DNA of 64,000 nucleotides from positions 2,108,001 through 2,172,000 of the forward strand of contig NZ_CP090371.1 of NCBI RefSeq assembly GCF_021431925.1, read 5' to 3'. A program made the position numbers and the translations under genes. The stretch is from Halobaculum sp. CBA1158 (GTDB taxonomy: Archaea; Halobacteriota; Halobacteria; Halobacteriales; Haloferacaceae). This document shows, piece by piece, positions 33,685-42,565 of the stretch; the first letter of the stretch is position 1; each line of letters opens with the position of its first letter. The notes below the pieces were generated by a model. The model searched no databases. It was not told the DNA's origin and saw only the letters and a program-made list of their open reading frames with translations.

Positions 33685-34074
33685 GTGCCGATAGGTCGGG
33701 AGGGGAGCGTCGCCGAGCGCGTCGAGGAGTACTGGGGCTGGGCGACGGCCGCCCTCTTCCTGCTCGTGACGGTCGACCTCCTGACGACGATGTACGCCGC
33801 TGCCGCGGTCGGATCGGCCGCGGAGGCGAACCCCCTGATCCGGTGGGCGCTCGGGCGACCGCTGTCGGTCCTCGTCGCCGTGAACCTCGGGGCGGTCGTG
33901 CTCGCGGCGCTCGTGTTTCGCGGGCTCATGGAGACGTACCGGCTGACGCCCGCGCGGGTCCGGCCGTACTACGCGCTCGTCATCGAGGCCTGGCTGGGCG
34001 CGCTCGTCGCCGTCGGCCTCGCCGTGTTCGCCAACAACCTCTCGGTGATCGTGCTCGGCGAGAGCCTCGTGTGA
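33685..34074 (+). CDS. DUF5658-like small membrane protein
   Basis: A 129-residue protein from the GTG at 33685 with three to four hydrophobic helices. 'FLLVTVDLLTTMYAAAAVGS' followed by 'AEANPLIRWAL' shows the D-x2-T-T ... E-x-N-P pattern of DUF5658 membrane proteins (family from memory). The conserved Asp, Thr, Glu and Asn inside the helices suggest binding of an ion or small ligand. No function is known. It lies between the subtilase-like gene and the helicase gene with same-strand orientation. Confidence 0.7.
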   Translation: MPIGREGSVAERVEEYWGWATAALFLLVTVDLLTTMYAAAAVGSAAEANPLIRWALGRPLSVLVAVNLGAVVLAALVFRGLMETYRLTPARVRPYYALVIEAWLGALVAVGLAVFANNLSVIVLGESLV

Positions 34075-34153
34075 CCGGCGTGGACGACTCCGATCGCGGC
34101 GAGCCTACCGGAGGTTCAAGTACGGGAACGGGACCATCGACGGACTGAAACCC

Positions 34154-36571
34154 GTGGCAACCGCCGACTACACCGTGACCGAGGCGACGGAGGACGCGTG
34201 GCGCGACGTGTTCGGGCACGACGAGCCGTATCCCGAACAGGCCGACGGCGTCGAGGCCGCCCGCGCCGTCGCCAGCGACGACGGCTATTTCGCACTCGAA
34301 GGTGCCTGTGGCACCGGGAAGACGATGCTGGCGCTGACGGCCGGCATCGACCTGGTTCGCGACCCCGACAGCGACTTCGAGCGCGTGCTCGTGCTCACGA
34401 GCGTCAAACAGCAACTGCGCCAGTTCGAGGCCGACCTCCGGACGATCAACGACGGACTGCCCGACGACTGGCGGCCCGTCTCCGGGCTGACGGTCGTGGG
34501 CAAGGCCGACGTCTGCCCGTACGCCCGCGAGAACCGTGGCGGCGTCGACACGACGAACGTGTACGACCGCTGTGAGGGGCTTCGCGAGCGCACCCGCGAC
34601 CTCGTCGGCGACGGCGGGGAGACGACCGCCGGCGCGCTCGCCGAGCAGGCTCGACGGGCACAGACCGGCCTCGCGGACACCGGCGAGGACGGGGCGAACT
34701 ATCTCGAAACGGCGGACGAGCCGACCCCCTATTTGCCGGAGATGCCGGAGCATGGAGGAAGCGCCACTCGGGAGGGTGTCGAGTACTGCCCGTTCTACGC
34801 GCAGTACCTCGACGACCTGCCCGAGGACGGCGACCCGGCGGAGGCGATCCCGTTCGACTTCGCCGACCGCGGCCTGATCGACGCCGAGGAGCTCGTGGGG
34901 CTGTCCGCGGGACACGGCACCTGCCCGCACTCGGTGATGGGCGCGCTCCTTCCGGAGGTCGAGGTCGTGATCGGGAACTACTACCACGCGTTCGACCCGA
35001 CGACCGTCGGCGGCTTCACGGGCGCGCTCGTCGACGACGCCACCTTCGTCGTCTGCGACGAGGCGCACATGCTCGAGCCCCGCGTTCGCGACCTCGTCTC
35101 CGACGGCGTCGCCGACGCGAGCCTCCGCGACGCCGAGAACGAGCTGACGCGCGTGCTCCAGCCGGTGCAGTTCGAGGAGTCCGGTCGGCGCGTCGAGGGG
35201 ACGACCGACGCGGATCTCGTGCGCGGCGAACTCGCGGACGCCGAGGTGAGCCTCGACGAGGTGAAACTGCTCGCCGAGTTCGTCCGCGACCTCCGCGAGG
35301 AACTCGACCGCCGCGTCGAGGGCTTTCTCGACGCCGAGCGCCGGGGCTGGCGCGACGACCCGACCGACCTCGACGACGAGGAGATCCCGCTTCGCGACCC
35401 GGAGGAGCCGGGCGTCGACGAGATCACCGAGTGGGCCAGGGACGCCGGCTACGGCGAAAAAGTGTGGGCGCGCGCCGAGCAGGTGGGCGCGGTCGTCGCC
35501 CGGATCCTCGACGAGGCCGAAGAGGAGGACGGCGAGGCGCAAAGCGGATCAGACCGACAGCGGGCCGCGCCCGGAGTCGGTCGGACGCTCAACGCCTGGT
35601 ACCGCTGCGATCACGAGACGTACTTCCGGGAGTTGGAACTGACCCGAACCTGGGACGAGACGGAACCGCCCGACTCCTGGCGCAGACCGTACAACGCACG
35701 GCTCGCGCTGCACAACTGCGTGCCCGCCGACGCCATCGGCGAGCGTCTCGCAGACTTCGGCGGGGGCGTCCTCATGTCGGCGACGCTCGCCCCCCTGGAC
35801 GTGTTCCGGGAGGTGACGGGACTCAACTACCTCGAGTCGGAGGGTCGCCCGGTCGAAGAGCGAACCTACGGCCTTGGGTTCCCCGAGGGGAACCGGGCGT
35901 CGTTCGCGGTCGACGCGCCGAAGTTCACCTTCGCCAACCGCGGCCAGCCGGGGGAGGACAACGAGACCCGCCGCGCGTACGTCGACGCCGCCGGCGAGGT
36001 CACCGCCGCGACCCCGGGGAACGTCCTCGTGGGAATGCCGAGCTACGGCGAGGCCGAGTGGATGGCCGGCGCGCTGGAGAGCGACCCCCGGGTCGACAAG
36101 CCGGTGCTGCTCGACGAGTCGAGCGACGACGCCGTCACGGAGTCGCTGAAGGCGGACTTCTTCGCCGGCGACGGGAAGGTGCTGGTGACGAGCATCCGGG
36201 GCACCCTCACCGAGGGCGTCGACTACGAGGGCGACCGCCTCGCGGCCGCGGTCGTCTGCGGCGTCCCCATCATCAACACGTCGTCGCCGCGGACCAGGGC
36301 GGTGAAGACCGCCTACGACCGCGAGTTCGGGAGCGGGTTCGAGACGGCGCTAACCGTTCCCGCAGTTCGGAAGGCTCGCCAGGCGATCGGGCGGGTGATC
36401 CGCGGCCCAGAGGAGGTCGGCGTCCGGTGTCTGGTCGACGCCCGGTACGCCCGCGAGTCGTGGAACGCGGTCCGGGAGTACCTCCCCGAGTACGAGCGCG
36501 AGGAGTTCCGCCCCGTGAGCCCGGACATGCTGCGGTTCGGACTCGAGCGGTTCTGGGAGGGTCACCGGTAG
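34154..36571 (+). CDS. XPD/Rad3-DinG family DNA helicase with Fe-S cluster
   Basis: An 805-residue superfamily 2 helicase. Walker A 'ALEGACGTGKTMLALTAG' is near residue 50, and the DEAH box lies in 'FVVCDEAHMLEPRV' near residue 301. Four cysteines at about 121 ('VCPYAREN'), 139 ('YDRCEGL'), 212 ('EYCPFYAQ') and 257 ('GTCPHSVM') are placed between motifs I and II as expected for the Fe-S domain of XPD/DinG proteins. The C-terminal motifs include 'GRVIRGPEEVGVRCLVD'. It unwinds DNA 5' to 3' in repair. Start at GTG 34154, with the stop convergent to a methyltransferase gene. Confidence 0.92.
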   Translation: MATADYTVTEATEDAWRDVFGHDEPYPEQADGVEAARAVASDDGYFALEGACGTGKTMLALTAGIDLVRDPDSDFERVLVLTSVKQQLRQFEADLRTINDGLPDDWRPVSGLTVVGKADVCPYARENRGGVDTTNVYDRCEGLRERTRDLVGDGGETTAGALAEQARRAQTGLADTGEDGANYLETADEPTPYLPEMPEHGGSATREGVEYCPFYAQYLDDLPEDGDPAEAIPFDFADRGLIDAEELVGLSAGHGTCPHSVMGALLPEVEVVIGNYYHAFDPTTVGGFTGALVDDATFVVCDEAHMLEPRVRDLVSDGVADASLRDAENELTRVLQPVQFEESGRRVEGTTDADLVRGELADAEVSLDEVKLLAEFVRDLREELDRRVEGFLDAERRGWRDDPTDLDDEEIPLRDPEEPGVDEITEWARDAGYGEKVWARAEQVGAVVARILDEAEEEDGEAQSGSDRQRAAPGVGRTLNAWYRCDHETYFRELELTRTWDETEPPDSWRRPYNARLALHNCVPADAIGERLADFGGGVLMSATLAPLDVFREVTGLNYLESEGRPVEERTYGLGFPEGNRASFAVDAPKFTFANRGQPGEDNETRRAYVDAAGEVTAATPGNVLVGMPSYGEAEWMAGALESDPRVDKPVLLDESSDDAVTESLKADFFAGDGKVLVTSIRGTLTEGVDYEGDRLAAAVVCGVPIINTSSPRTRAVKTAYDREFGSGFETALTVPAVRKARQAIGRVIRGPEEVGVRCLVDARYARESWNAVREYLPEYEREEFRPVSPDMLRFGLERFWEGHR

Positions 36572-36605
36572 GTATCGAGGATCGCCGCCTCGCCCTCGCG
36601 CCGAG

Positions 36606-37160
36606 CTATCGGCGCGCGACCAGCACGAACGTCTCGCGGCGCGTCTCGGCGCGCTCGACGGCGAATCCGGCGTCCTCGAAGTCAGCGGCGGCGTCGCCGA
36701 CGCGGAACCGCTCCTCGCGCGGCGGCCCGGCCTCGCCGGGCCCGGCGGCGGTCCAGTCGACCGTGACGACGCGGCCGCCGGGGCGGACGACGCGAGCGAG
36801 CTCCGCCAGCGCGTCGTCGCCGGCGTACTCGTGGTACGTCATCGTCGAGACGGCGGCGTCGAGCGCGTCCGCCGCGAGCGGGAGGTCCGCGACCTCCGCG
36901 GTCACGGCCTCGACGGTGGCCGGAAGTCCCTTTTCGCGGTACAGGTCGTGCATCTCCGCCTGCACGTCGACGGCGTAGCAGGTGCCGACGTGCGGGGCGA
37001 TGACGTCGGTGTAGAAGCCGGTCCCCGAGCCCAGATCCGCGACGGCTGCGTCCTCCGGGACGCCTAGCGCCGCGAGCAGCTCCTCGCCCGAGCAGTAGCG
37101 GAATCGGTCGGGGTCCTCCAGCGCGTCCGCCCGGTCGACGTCGAACGTGTGAAATCCCAT
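36606..37160 (-). CDS. Class I SAM-dependent methyltransferase
   Basis: A 184-residue Rossmann-fold methyltransferase starting at ATG 37160. The SAM-binding motif I is 'VADLGSGTGFYTDVIAPHV' near residues 40-58, and the acidic end of strand 2 is 'CYAVDVQAEM'; 'VVRPGGRVVTVDW' marks motif III. It belongs to the Methyltransf_11 (UbiE-like) type. Substrate unknown. A 60-base divergent promoter region separates it from the acetyltransferase gene. Confidence 0.85.
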   Translation of the reverse strand: MGFHTFDVDRADALEDPDRFRYCSGEELLAALGVPEDAAVADLGSGTGFYTDVIAPHVGTCYAVDVQAEMHDLYREKGLPATVEAVTAEVADLPLAADALDAAVSTMTYHEYAGDDALAELARVVRPGGRVVTVDWTAAGPGEAGPPREERFRVGDAAADFEDAGFAVERAETRRETFVLVARR

Positions 37161-37219
37161 CGTCTCCCCCGAGACCCCGGAGCGGCTAAACACCCCGGGA
37201 GCATTTGCGGCCGGCGGCC

Positions 37220-37816
37220 GTGGCTCCGGTCGTGCACGTCCGCGACGCCGATCCCGAGGACGCCGAGGCCGTCGCCGCCGTCGCCCGCGAGTCGTGGCAC
37301 GCCGCCTACGGCGGGGTCCTCTCGGCCGACGCCATCGACGCCACCGTCGACGAGTGGTACGACCCCGGGAGGCTCCGGCGACACATCGCGAGTGACGGGG
37401 CCTTCCTCGTCGCCGAGGCGGACGCGGGCGGCGACGGCGAGCGCGCGGTTTCGGGCGGCGACGGCGAGCGCACGGACGCGACCGCATCGGGGAGCGACGA
37501 CCGACCGCTCGGGTTCGCCCACGCCCGCTACGCCGACGGCGTCGGCAACGTCGTCCTCCGACGCATCTACGTCCGGCCGGACGCGTGGGGCGAGGGCGTC
37601 GGCACGGCGCTGTTGCGTGCGGTCGCGGCGCGGTTCGGCGACGACCACGACCGGATCTCGGCGGTCGTCCTCGCGGACAACGAGGTGGGACGCTCCTTTT
37701 ACGACTCGCTGGGGTTCGAAACGGTCGGCAGTCAGACCACCACCTTCGGCGGCGAGGAGCGCGAGGAGCGGATCGTCGCCGCGGATCTGGACGCGCTCGT
37801 CGGCGACGACCAGTAA
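37220..37816 (+). CDS. GNAT family N-acetyltransferase
   Basis: A protein of about 198 residues; starts at GTG 37220 or GTG 37232 are equally reasonable, and TTG 37205 less so. 'VHVRDADPEDAEAVAAVARESWHAAYGG' at the N-terminus and 'VVLRRIYVRPDAWGEGVGTALLRAV' (motif A, the acetyl-CoA pyrophosphate loop GEGVGT) near residues 112-136 define the GNAT fold; 'DNEVGRSFYDSLGFETVG' is motif B. A Gly/Asp-rich insert ('GGDGERAVSGGDGERTDA') holds a short direct repeat near residues 72-92. Substrate unknown. Confidence 0.85.
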   Translation: MAPVVHVRDADPEDAEAVAAVARESWHAAYGGVLSADAIDATVDEWYDPGRLRRHIASDGAFLVAEADAGGDGERAVSGGDGERTDATASGSDDRPLGFAHARYADGVGNVVLRRIYVRPDAWGEGVGTALLRAVAARFGDDHDRISAVVLADNEVGRSFYDSLGFETVGSQTTTFGGEEREERIVAADLDALVGDDQ

Positions 37817-37936
37817 AGGAGTCCGAGGAGTGCGGGGAACCCGAAAGGGACGAGGGATGAGGGCCGAGGGACGAACCGGGCTCGGGGCCCGAACTCCACC
37901 TGAGGGTTTAACTCCGATCGCGCGGGAGTGTCGGGT

Positions 37937-38128
37937 ATGCCAGCCCGGATCCGTCGCCCGAGTGAGCGGACCTGCGAGCGATGCGGCCGCCACGAGCGCG
38001 TCGACGACGCCCTCGGCAGTTGGGTGGTCGACGACGAGGTCGGCGAGGTGTACTGCATTCACGAGTGGGACATCAACGGCTCGTTCGTCCCCTTCGAGGA
38101 CGTCGATCGGGGCGGCGCAGACGCGTAG
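37937..38128 (+). CDS. HEWD family protein
   Basis: A 63-residue haloarchaeal protein with the family-naming motif HEWD in 'VYCIHEWDINGSFVPFEDVD'. It carries a knuckle 'CERCGRHERVDDALGSW' plus the Cys and His of 'YCIHEW', four ligands that could hold a zinc ion. Start at ATG 37937 gives MPARIRRPSERTCERCG. HEWD proteins are widespread in haloarchaea and have no known function. Just 21 bases separate its stop from the stop of the convergent phosphatase gene. Confidence 0.85.
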   Translation: MPARIRRPSERTCERCGRHERVDDALGSWVVDDEVGEVYCIHEWDINGSFVPFEDVDRGGADA

Positions 38129-38149
38129 CTGTCCGGTCGGACACCGCGC

Positions 38150-38881
38150 TCAGTCCGTCTCGCTCGCCCGGTCGACGATCCCCGACAGCACCTCGATCGT
38201 GCCGTCCATGAACCCCGCCTCGACCGTCCGGTCGGCCGCCGACCTCGCCGTCTCGTCGGCGTTCGCGAGCGCGTAGCTCTCGCCGGCGACCTCGAACGTC
38301 GAGGCGTCGTTCATCGAGTCGCCGACGGCGACGAACTCCGCGGGGTCGACCCCGAGCGTCGCCGCGGCCGTCTCCAGCGCCGATCCCTTGCTCACGGTCG
38401 GGTCGGTCAGGTGGTAGGCGTACCCCGTGTCGAGGAACCGGAGGTCGAACTCGTCGGCGACCGCCCGGAGGAGCGTCTCGTCGGCCGTCCGACTGGCCGC
38501 TACTTCCGTCTCCCGCCAGCGGTTCACGGTGTCGGCCGCTCCCCAGCCGAGGTCGCCGCCGCGCTCGCGGAAGGCGTCGACCGCGCGGGCGATTCGGTCG
38601 GCGTCGCCCTCGATCGCGACCGTCTCGTCGACGCAGACGACGCCGCCGTTCTCGGCGACGACGCGCTCGGGAACGCCCGCGAAGTGACACAGCGCGACCG
38701 GGTACGGGAACGACTTCCCCGTCGCGAGCACGACCGGCGCGGGCCAGGCCGGAAGAACGTGAAACACCCGCGGGTCGACGGCGTGTTCGGGCGTGGTCAG
38801 CGTCCCGTCGATGTCGAGCGCGAGCGGCGGGAGGTCGGCGTCGGGGGGTACGTCCGGCATCGCCGGGGCGTCCGCGGTCAT
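38150..38881 (-). CDS. Phosphoglycolate phosphatase, archaeal type (HAD superfamily)
   Basis: A 243-residue HAD-superfamily phosphatase of the Cof-like (IIB) kind, resembling archaeal TA0175. Motif I is 'LALDIDGTLTTPEHA' (nucleophile D23 and acid D25), motif II is 'VVLATGKSFPYPVALC' (Thr-Gly), motif III is the Lys of 'VSKGSALETAAA', and motif IV is 'VAVGDSMNDASTFEVAG'. It removes phosphate from 2-phosphoglycolate, a by-product of DNA-end repair or Rubisco-type reactions. Start at ATG 38881. Confidence 0.88.
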   Translation of the reverse strand: MTADAPAMPDVPPDADLPPLALDIDGTLTTPEHAVDPRVFHVLPAWPAPVVLATGKSFPYPVALCHFAGVPERVVAENGGVVCVDETVAIEGDADRIARAVDAFRERGGDLGWGAADTVNRWRETEVAASRTADETLLRAVADEFDLRFLDTGYAYHLTDPTVSKGSALETAAATLGVDPAEFVAVGDSMNDASTFEVAGESYALANADETARSAADRTVEAGFMDGTIEVLSGIVDRASETD

Positions 38882-38942
38882 GTCGCGATAGACGACGCGA
38901 CGAGAGAAAAAGGGACGGCGATCGGTCGGTCGGTGGGTTCAA

Positions 38943-38981
38943 TCGATTCGGTCGGTCGATTCGGTCGGTCGATTCGGTCGA
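38943..38981. repeat. Three tandem copies of a 13-base repeat
   Basis: TCGATTCGGTCGG at 38943-38955 is repeated exactly at 38956-38968 and with one change at 38969-38981. It lies in the 113-base gap between the lipoprotein gene and the phosphatase gene, both on the minus strand, so it is downstream of the first and within the promoter region of the second. Confidence 0.85.
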
Positions 38982-38994
38982 CGGAGTGACCGAC

Positions 38995-39813
38995 TCAGCG
39001 CATACCCGGCGGCGGGCCGTCGTCGCCGATGTCGTCGTCGTCGACGTCCACGTCGAGTCCCATCTCCTCGCGTCGCTCCCGGAGCGCGTCGATCTGTCGA
39101 CGGTAGTAGAGGAGGCCGCCAACGGCGATCACGACGAAGACGGCGAAGACGCCGCCGAATATCTGCACGTCCTGCGGGAGGTAGAACTGGACGATCACCG
39201 AGTCGGTGTCGACCTCGTCCCAGCGGATGTGCTGGCGGCCCCGGTCGTCGATCGACGTGCTCGCCGGCGCGGGGGTGATGTCGCCGAACACCGGGAGCGA
39301 CGTCCGTCGGTTCTGCGGGAGCACCAGCTCGTAGGAGCCGTTCACGTACGCCGGGAGCGCGAACCGCTTGGGGGTCGAGTCAGCCGAGAAGGCGATCCGG
39401 TCGCCCTCCACGTCGCCCTCGCCGGGGAGCTCGATGACGACCTCGTCGCGGGTCTGGTCGACGTCGCCGCGCTCGCGCAGTTGCGTGCCGTTGATCACGG
39501 TTCCGTTGGGGTAGCGGTACCGCACAGCACGAACGCCGAGGGGATTGGTCCCGCCGAGGCCGTCGCGCCGGAACAGTCGGATCTCGTCGCCGTCGACGGC
39601 GTACACCGCCGAGAACGTGGCGTCGTCGCGGACCGTGATGTGGGCGTTCAGGTCGTCGTCGACGCTCTCGTTCCAGGCGTACGCGCCGTCGGGCGGCTCG
39701 GCGTCGAGCCGCTGGTCGGGGACGGAGCCGCCGGTGAGCAGGCCGAGACACCCCGACAGCGCGAGCATCCCGACCACCGCCGCGAGCGCGAGGAGTCGTC
39801 GCCGTCGCGTCAT
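38995..39813 (-). CDS. DUF5803 family lipoprotein with C-terminal membrane anchor
   Basis: A 272-residue exported protein. The signal 'RRRRLLALAAVVGMLALSGC' ends in a lipobox (LSGC), so the mature protein is likely lipid-modified at Cys22. A beta-rich outer domain is followed by a hydrophobic helix near residues 212-235 ('IFGGVFAVFVVIAVGGLLYY') and a charged cytoplasmic tail (DVDVDDDDIGDDGPPPGMR). The family name is from memory. It starts 3 bases after the DUF2110 stop and is the last gene of the tfe operon, though no link to transcription is obvious. Confidence 0.75.
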   Translation of the reverse strand: MTRRRRLLALAAVVGMLALSGCLGLLTGGSVPDQRLDAEPPDGAYAWNESVDDDLNAHITVRDDATFSAVYAVDGDEIRLFRRDGLGGTNPLGVRAVRYRYPNGTVINGTQLRERGDVDQTRDEVVIELPGEGDVEGDRIAFSADSTPKRFALPAYVNGSYELVLPQNRRTSLPVFGDITPAPASTSIDDRGRQHIRWDEVDTDSVIVQFYLPQDVQIFGGVFAVFVVIAVGGLLYYRRQIDALRERREEMGLDVDVDDDDIGDDGPPPGMR

Positions 39814-39816
39814 GGG

Positions 39817-40491
39817 CTACTGTGGGATGACCGCCTTCAGTTCCGCGGGGAGATAGCCGCCGATGGACGCGAGCAGTCCGGGCGCGTCGGTGTTCTCCCG
39901 GCAGATGACGCTCTGTTCGAGCAGACCCAGGCGTTCGACGGTGACGATGTCGTTCGCGTGGCCCGCGCGGTTGACCGTCGCGCGCACCTCCGCACGGGTG
40001 GCGGAGTTGACGTTCACGCGGCCCTGGCCGCGCGTCCAGCCGTACAGCCGGTCGCGCTCGTCGTCGGCGAGTTCGTGGCCCTCCTCCTCGTCGTACACGA
40101 ACCGCATGGGAAGGTGCTGGACGATCCCGAAGCGGTCGCGGATCTGCTCGGGCGAGCCGGTCCCGAGCCCGAGCCCGTCGGCGGGGATCCGGATCTCGGT
40201 GCCGGCGTCGAGGACGAACCCGTCCTCGTCCCACCCCTCCAGGGTGCCGACGTACGTCTCGCCGTCGGTGAAGTGGTCGGTCACCTCGCCCCACTGCTCG
40301 CGGAGGACGTTGCGCGCGACCGTCTCGTCGTCGCCGGAGACGGTGACGGACACGAAGTCGTCCCTGCGCACGCCCACGTCGTACTCCACGTCGAGATCGC
40401 CGATCGCGTTGGCGACGAGGGAGGTCATGCCGTCGAGCGCCCGGTCGCGGGCGTCGCCGCCGATGTAGCACTTGGTCGCGATGACGACCAT
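39817..40491 (-). CDS. DUF2110 family protein
   Basis: A 224-residue cytoplasmic protein. I assign it to DUF2110 from memory of the haloarchaeal tfe neighbourhood. Sequence marks are 'VVIATKCYIGGDARDRALDGM' at the start, a middle segment 'YVGTLEGWDEDGFVLDAG' of OB/beta type, and 'RVNVNSATRAEVRATVNRAGH', which resembles a helix-hairpin-helix. Its ATG (40491) directly abuts the stop codon of tfe, so the two are translated from one transcript. A role connected with TFE, such as transcription or nucleic-acid binding, is an inference from conserved adjacency. Confidence 0.8.
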   Translation of the reverse strand: MVVIATKCYIGGDARDRALDGMTSLVANAIGDLDVEYDVGVRRDDFVSVTVSGDDETVARNVLREQWGEVTDHFTDGETYVGTLEGWDEDGFVLDAGTEIRIPADGLGLGTGSPEQIRDRFGIVQHLPMRFVYDEEEGHELADDERDRLYGWTRGQGRVNVNSATRAEVRATVNRAGHANDIVTVERLGLLEQSVICRENTDAPGLLASIGGYLPAELKAVIPQ

Positions 40492-41031
40492 CTACGCTTC
40501 CGCCTCGACTTCCTCACGCTCGACGTTGAGCTCGTCGTGGAGCTGGTCGATACGCCACTCCATCGCCTCGACGAGCCGGGAGTTCTCCATCGACTCCAGG
40601 GGCGACCCGCACTCGGGACACTCGAAGCCGAACTCCATCGCCTCCTCGAACTCGAAGCGGATGGAGTCCACCTCACAGAGGTAGAACTGGTGGTCGGACT
40701 CGTACGCGCGACGCTTCTCCAGCCCCTCGAGCAGGCGGTGCATCTCCTCTTTCAGGTTCTCCGGGATGTTCTCGTAGTGGAACGTCCACAGGTACGTGAG
40801 CCACCCCGAGTCCTCGTCGCGGACGCGGCGATACGAGGCCAGATCGTTCTCATAGAGGATGAACAGCGCCCGGCGAACGTCGTTGAGCTCCAGCCCCATC
40901 TCCTCGGCGAGCTCCTCGTCGGTGACCTCGCCGTCGGGCGGGGCCGCCGCGACGGGCATCCCCGTCGGGCCGACGAGCTCGTGGAGGTACTTCTGGATAA
41001 CAGGGTCTTCCAGGAGGTCCTCAAAAGCCAT
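40492..41031 (-). CDS. tfe: Transcription initiation factor TFE (TFIIE alpha homologue)
   Basis: A 179-residue protein from ATG 41031. An N-terminal winged helix (residues ~1-85, 'EVTDEELAEEMGLELNDVRR' and 'ALFILYENDLASYRRVRDED') is followed by a coiled coil ('IPENLKEEMHRLLEGLEKRR') and a zinc ribbon. TFE stabilises the open promoter complex of archaeal RNA polymerase. In the zinc ribbon only three of the four expected cysteines are present: C119, C138 and C141; the position expected to be Cys122 is Asp ('YLCEVDSIRFEF'). It is the first gene of the operon tfe-DUF2110-DUF5803. Confidence 0.93.
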   Translation of the reverse strand: MAFEDLLEDPVIQKYLHELVGPTGMPVAAAPPDGEVTDEELAEEMGLELNDVRRALFILYENDLASYRRVRDEDSGWLTYLWTFHYENIPENLKEEMHRLLEGLEKRRAYESDHQFYLCEVDSIRFEFEEAMEFGFECPECGSPLESMENSRLVEAMEWRIDQLHDELNVEREEVEAEA

Positions 41032-41205
41032 TTGTCGAGTATGGGGGAGGATATCGGTTAAAGTCACCGACTCGCCCGGGTCGGCTCCCGGCCTCGACGA
41101 CCGGACGATGCCGCCCGAGGCGACCCGCCCTGAGGAGGACACGACGGCGAGGCGCGACGCCGTGCACACACAGTTATCTCGTCGCCGTCCGACACGGGTA
41201 CCCAC

Positions 41206-41823
41206 ATGGGCGCGACCGTCCCGACCGTGCCGAAGGAGGCCCTCGCGGCGGACGGCTGGCGCGAGCGCGAGCGACGCGAGACGACGGCCTTCGACGCGAA
41301 GGTCGTCACCGTCGAGGCCGCGACCGTCGTCTACGAGGACGTCGACCTCCGCGAGCGCGTCCGCGAGGCGACCGGCCTCGACCGACTCTGGCGCTTTTTC
41401 GTCGCCAGTCGGCTCACGCTCTCGCCGGCGACGCCCCCGTCGCGTGCGCTCACGTCGCTGGTCGCCGACCGGGCGCAGGCCGGATTCGCGGACACGCTCG
41501 AGGAGCGCGGCTTCGAGGGAGTTCGTCGAAGCGATCCGGCGGAAGAGGCGGGGACGACGGGAGCGGCAGACGCCCTCGGCGACGACTCGCGGGTGGCGAG
41601 CTACGACGCGCTGTGTCGCCTCGGCGAGGTGAGCGTCCGCGCCCGCGGGTGGGCGGCGGTCCGACCCGCGGGCGACGCGTACCTCCTCGTCGGCGGCGCG
41701 TACCCGACGACCGTCAGAGACGCCCCCGCCGACCCCGGAGTCGGGTCCGCGATCGGGGAGCTACTCGACCCCGACCGCTTTCGAGGGGAGCTGTTCGAGT
41801 TGATGCGCGCGACGGACGGGTGA
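41206..41823 (+). CDS. Haloarchaeal protein of unknown function
   Basis: A 205-residue soluble protein with no signal peptide or membrane segment. The N-terminus 'VPKEALAADGWRERERRETT' and the strand 'FDAKVVTVEAATVVYEDVDL' followed by 'FFVASRLTLSP' and a C-terminal 'VLVGGAYPTTVRDAP'-like strand suggest an alpha/beta domain repeated about twice. I do not recognise the family. It diverges from the tfe operon with a 174-base gap. Its codon use and acidic residues match neighbours, so the gene is real. Confidence 0.7.
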   Translation: MGATVPTVPKEALAADGWRERERRETTAFDAKVVTVEAATVVYEDVDLRERVREATGLDRLWRFFVASRLTLSPATPPSRALTSLVADRAQAGFADTLEERGFEGVRRSDPAEEAGTTGAADALGDDSRVASYDALCRLGEVSVRARGWAAVRPAGDAYLLVGGAYPTTVRDAPADPGVGSAIGELLDPDRFRGELFELMRATDG

Positions 41824-41833
41824 CCGACGGCGA

Positions 41834-42199
41834 CTACCGGAGCCGTTTCAGCGCCGCCCGAACGACGCCCCGGAGGTCGAGTCGTGCGGGCGACGCTCCC
41901 AGGACGCGAGCGAGGGGGCCCGCCGGCGACCCCGGGTCGATCCGGGCGACCTCGACGCCGTCGACGTGGATCCCGACGGGCACGGTCGTCAACGGGTCGC
42001 GGTGCCCGTCGGGCCACAGCGCGCGGATTCCCGTCCGAACGTCGTCGAGTCGCCGCAGCGTCGCCGGCCGGTCGACGGACACCTCGATCCGTCCGTCGGC
42101 ACTTCGCAGGCGAACGGGCGCGCCGTCGACCGAGAGGTTCAGGTCGGCCTCGACGCGGAGCTCCCCGACGGTGACCGGCTCGACGGCGGCGTCGCTCAC
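41834..42199 (-). CDS. Haloarchaeal protein of unknown function
   Basis: A 121-residue protein from the GTG at 42199, largely beta: 'VTVGELRVEADLNLSVDGAP', 'VRLRSADGRIEVSVDRPATL', 'VPVGIHVDGVEVARIDPG'. The C-terminus ends with basic 'VVRAALKRLR'. No family is recognised. It lies seven bases downstream of the 76-residue gene on the same strand, and the two likely form one operon. Convergent with the 205-residue gene. Confidence 0.65.
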   Translation of the reverse strand: MSDAAVEPVTVGELRVEADLNLSVDGAPVRLRSADGRIEVSVDRPATLRRLDDVRTGIRALWPDGHRDPLTTVPVGIHVDGVEVARIDPGSPAGPLARVLGASPARLDLRGVVRAALKRLR

Positions 42200-42206
42200 G
42201 CGGCCG

Positions 42207-42437
42207 TCACTCCTCGCCCCCGCGTTCGCTTGAGGTGATACTGATCGTACCGTTCAGCCGCCAGCGGGCGTGATCGGCGTCCTCACCGGCGCGGCTGGGC
42301 ACGTCGACCTCCATGTCGTCGAAGGTGTAGCTGATCTCCGCGCCGCGACCGGTGAGCCGTTCGTAGAGGGCGATCCCCAGATCCGGCCAGGTCGTCGTTT
42401 CCGCCGTCCGAGAACCCTCGATGTCGTCGGCGCTCAT
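42207..42437 (-). CDS. Small acidic haloarchaeal protein
   Basis: A 76-residue protein from the ATG at 42437. 'WPDLGIALYERLTGRGAEIS' suggests one amphipathic helix, and 'YTFDDMEVDVPSRAGEDADH' with 'ARWRLNGTISITSSE' suggests beta strands. It is not recognised. It precedes the 121-residue gene by seven bases and may interact with it. Confidence 0.65.
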   Translation of the reverse strand: MSADDIEGSRTAETTTWPDLGIALYERLTGRGAEISYTFDDMEVDVPSRAGEDADHARWRLNGTISITSSERGGEE

Positions 42438-42565
42438 TTCACTCGAAGCGAGAGCGCGGACCGACTTATCGGTGTCCCCGATCGATCCCGGTCCACGGTC
42501 CGTCCGCGTTCCGACGGTCCGCCCGTATCTCGATCAGTCGGTACCTCGATCAGCCGGCGTCCCGA

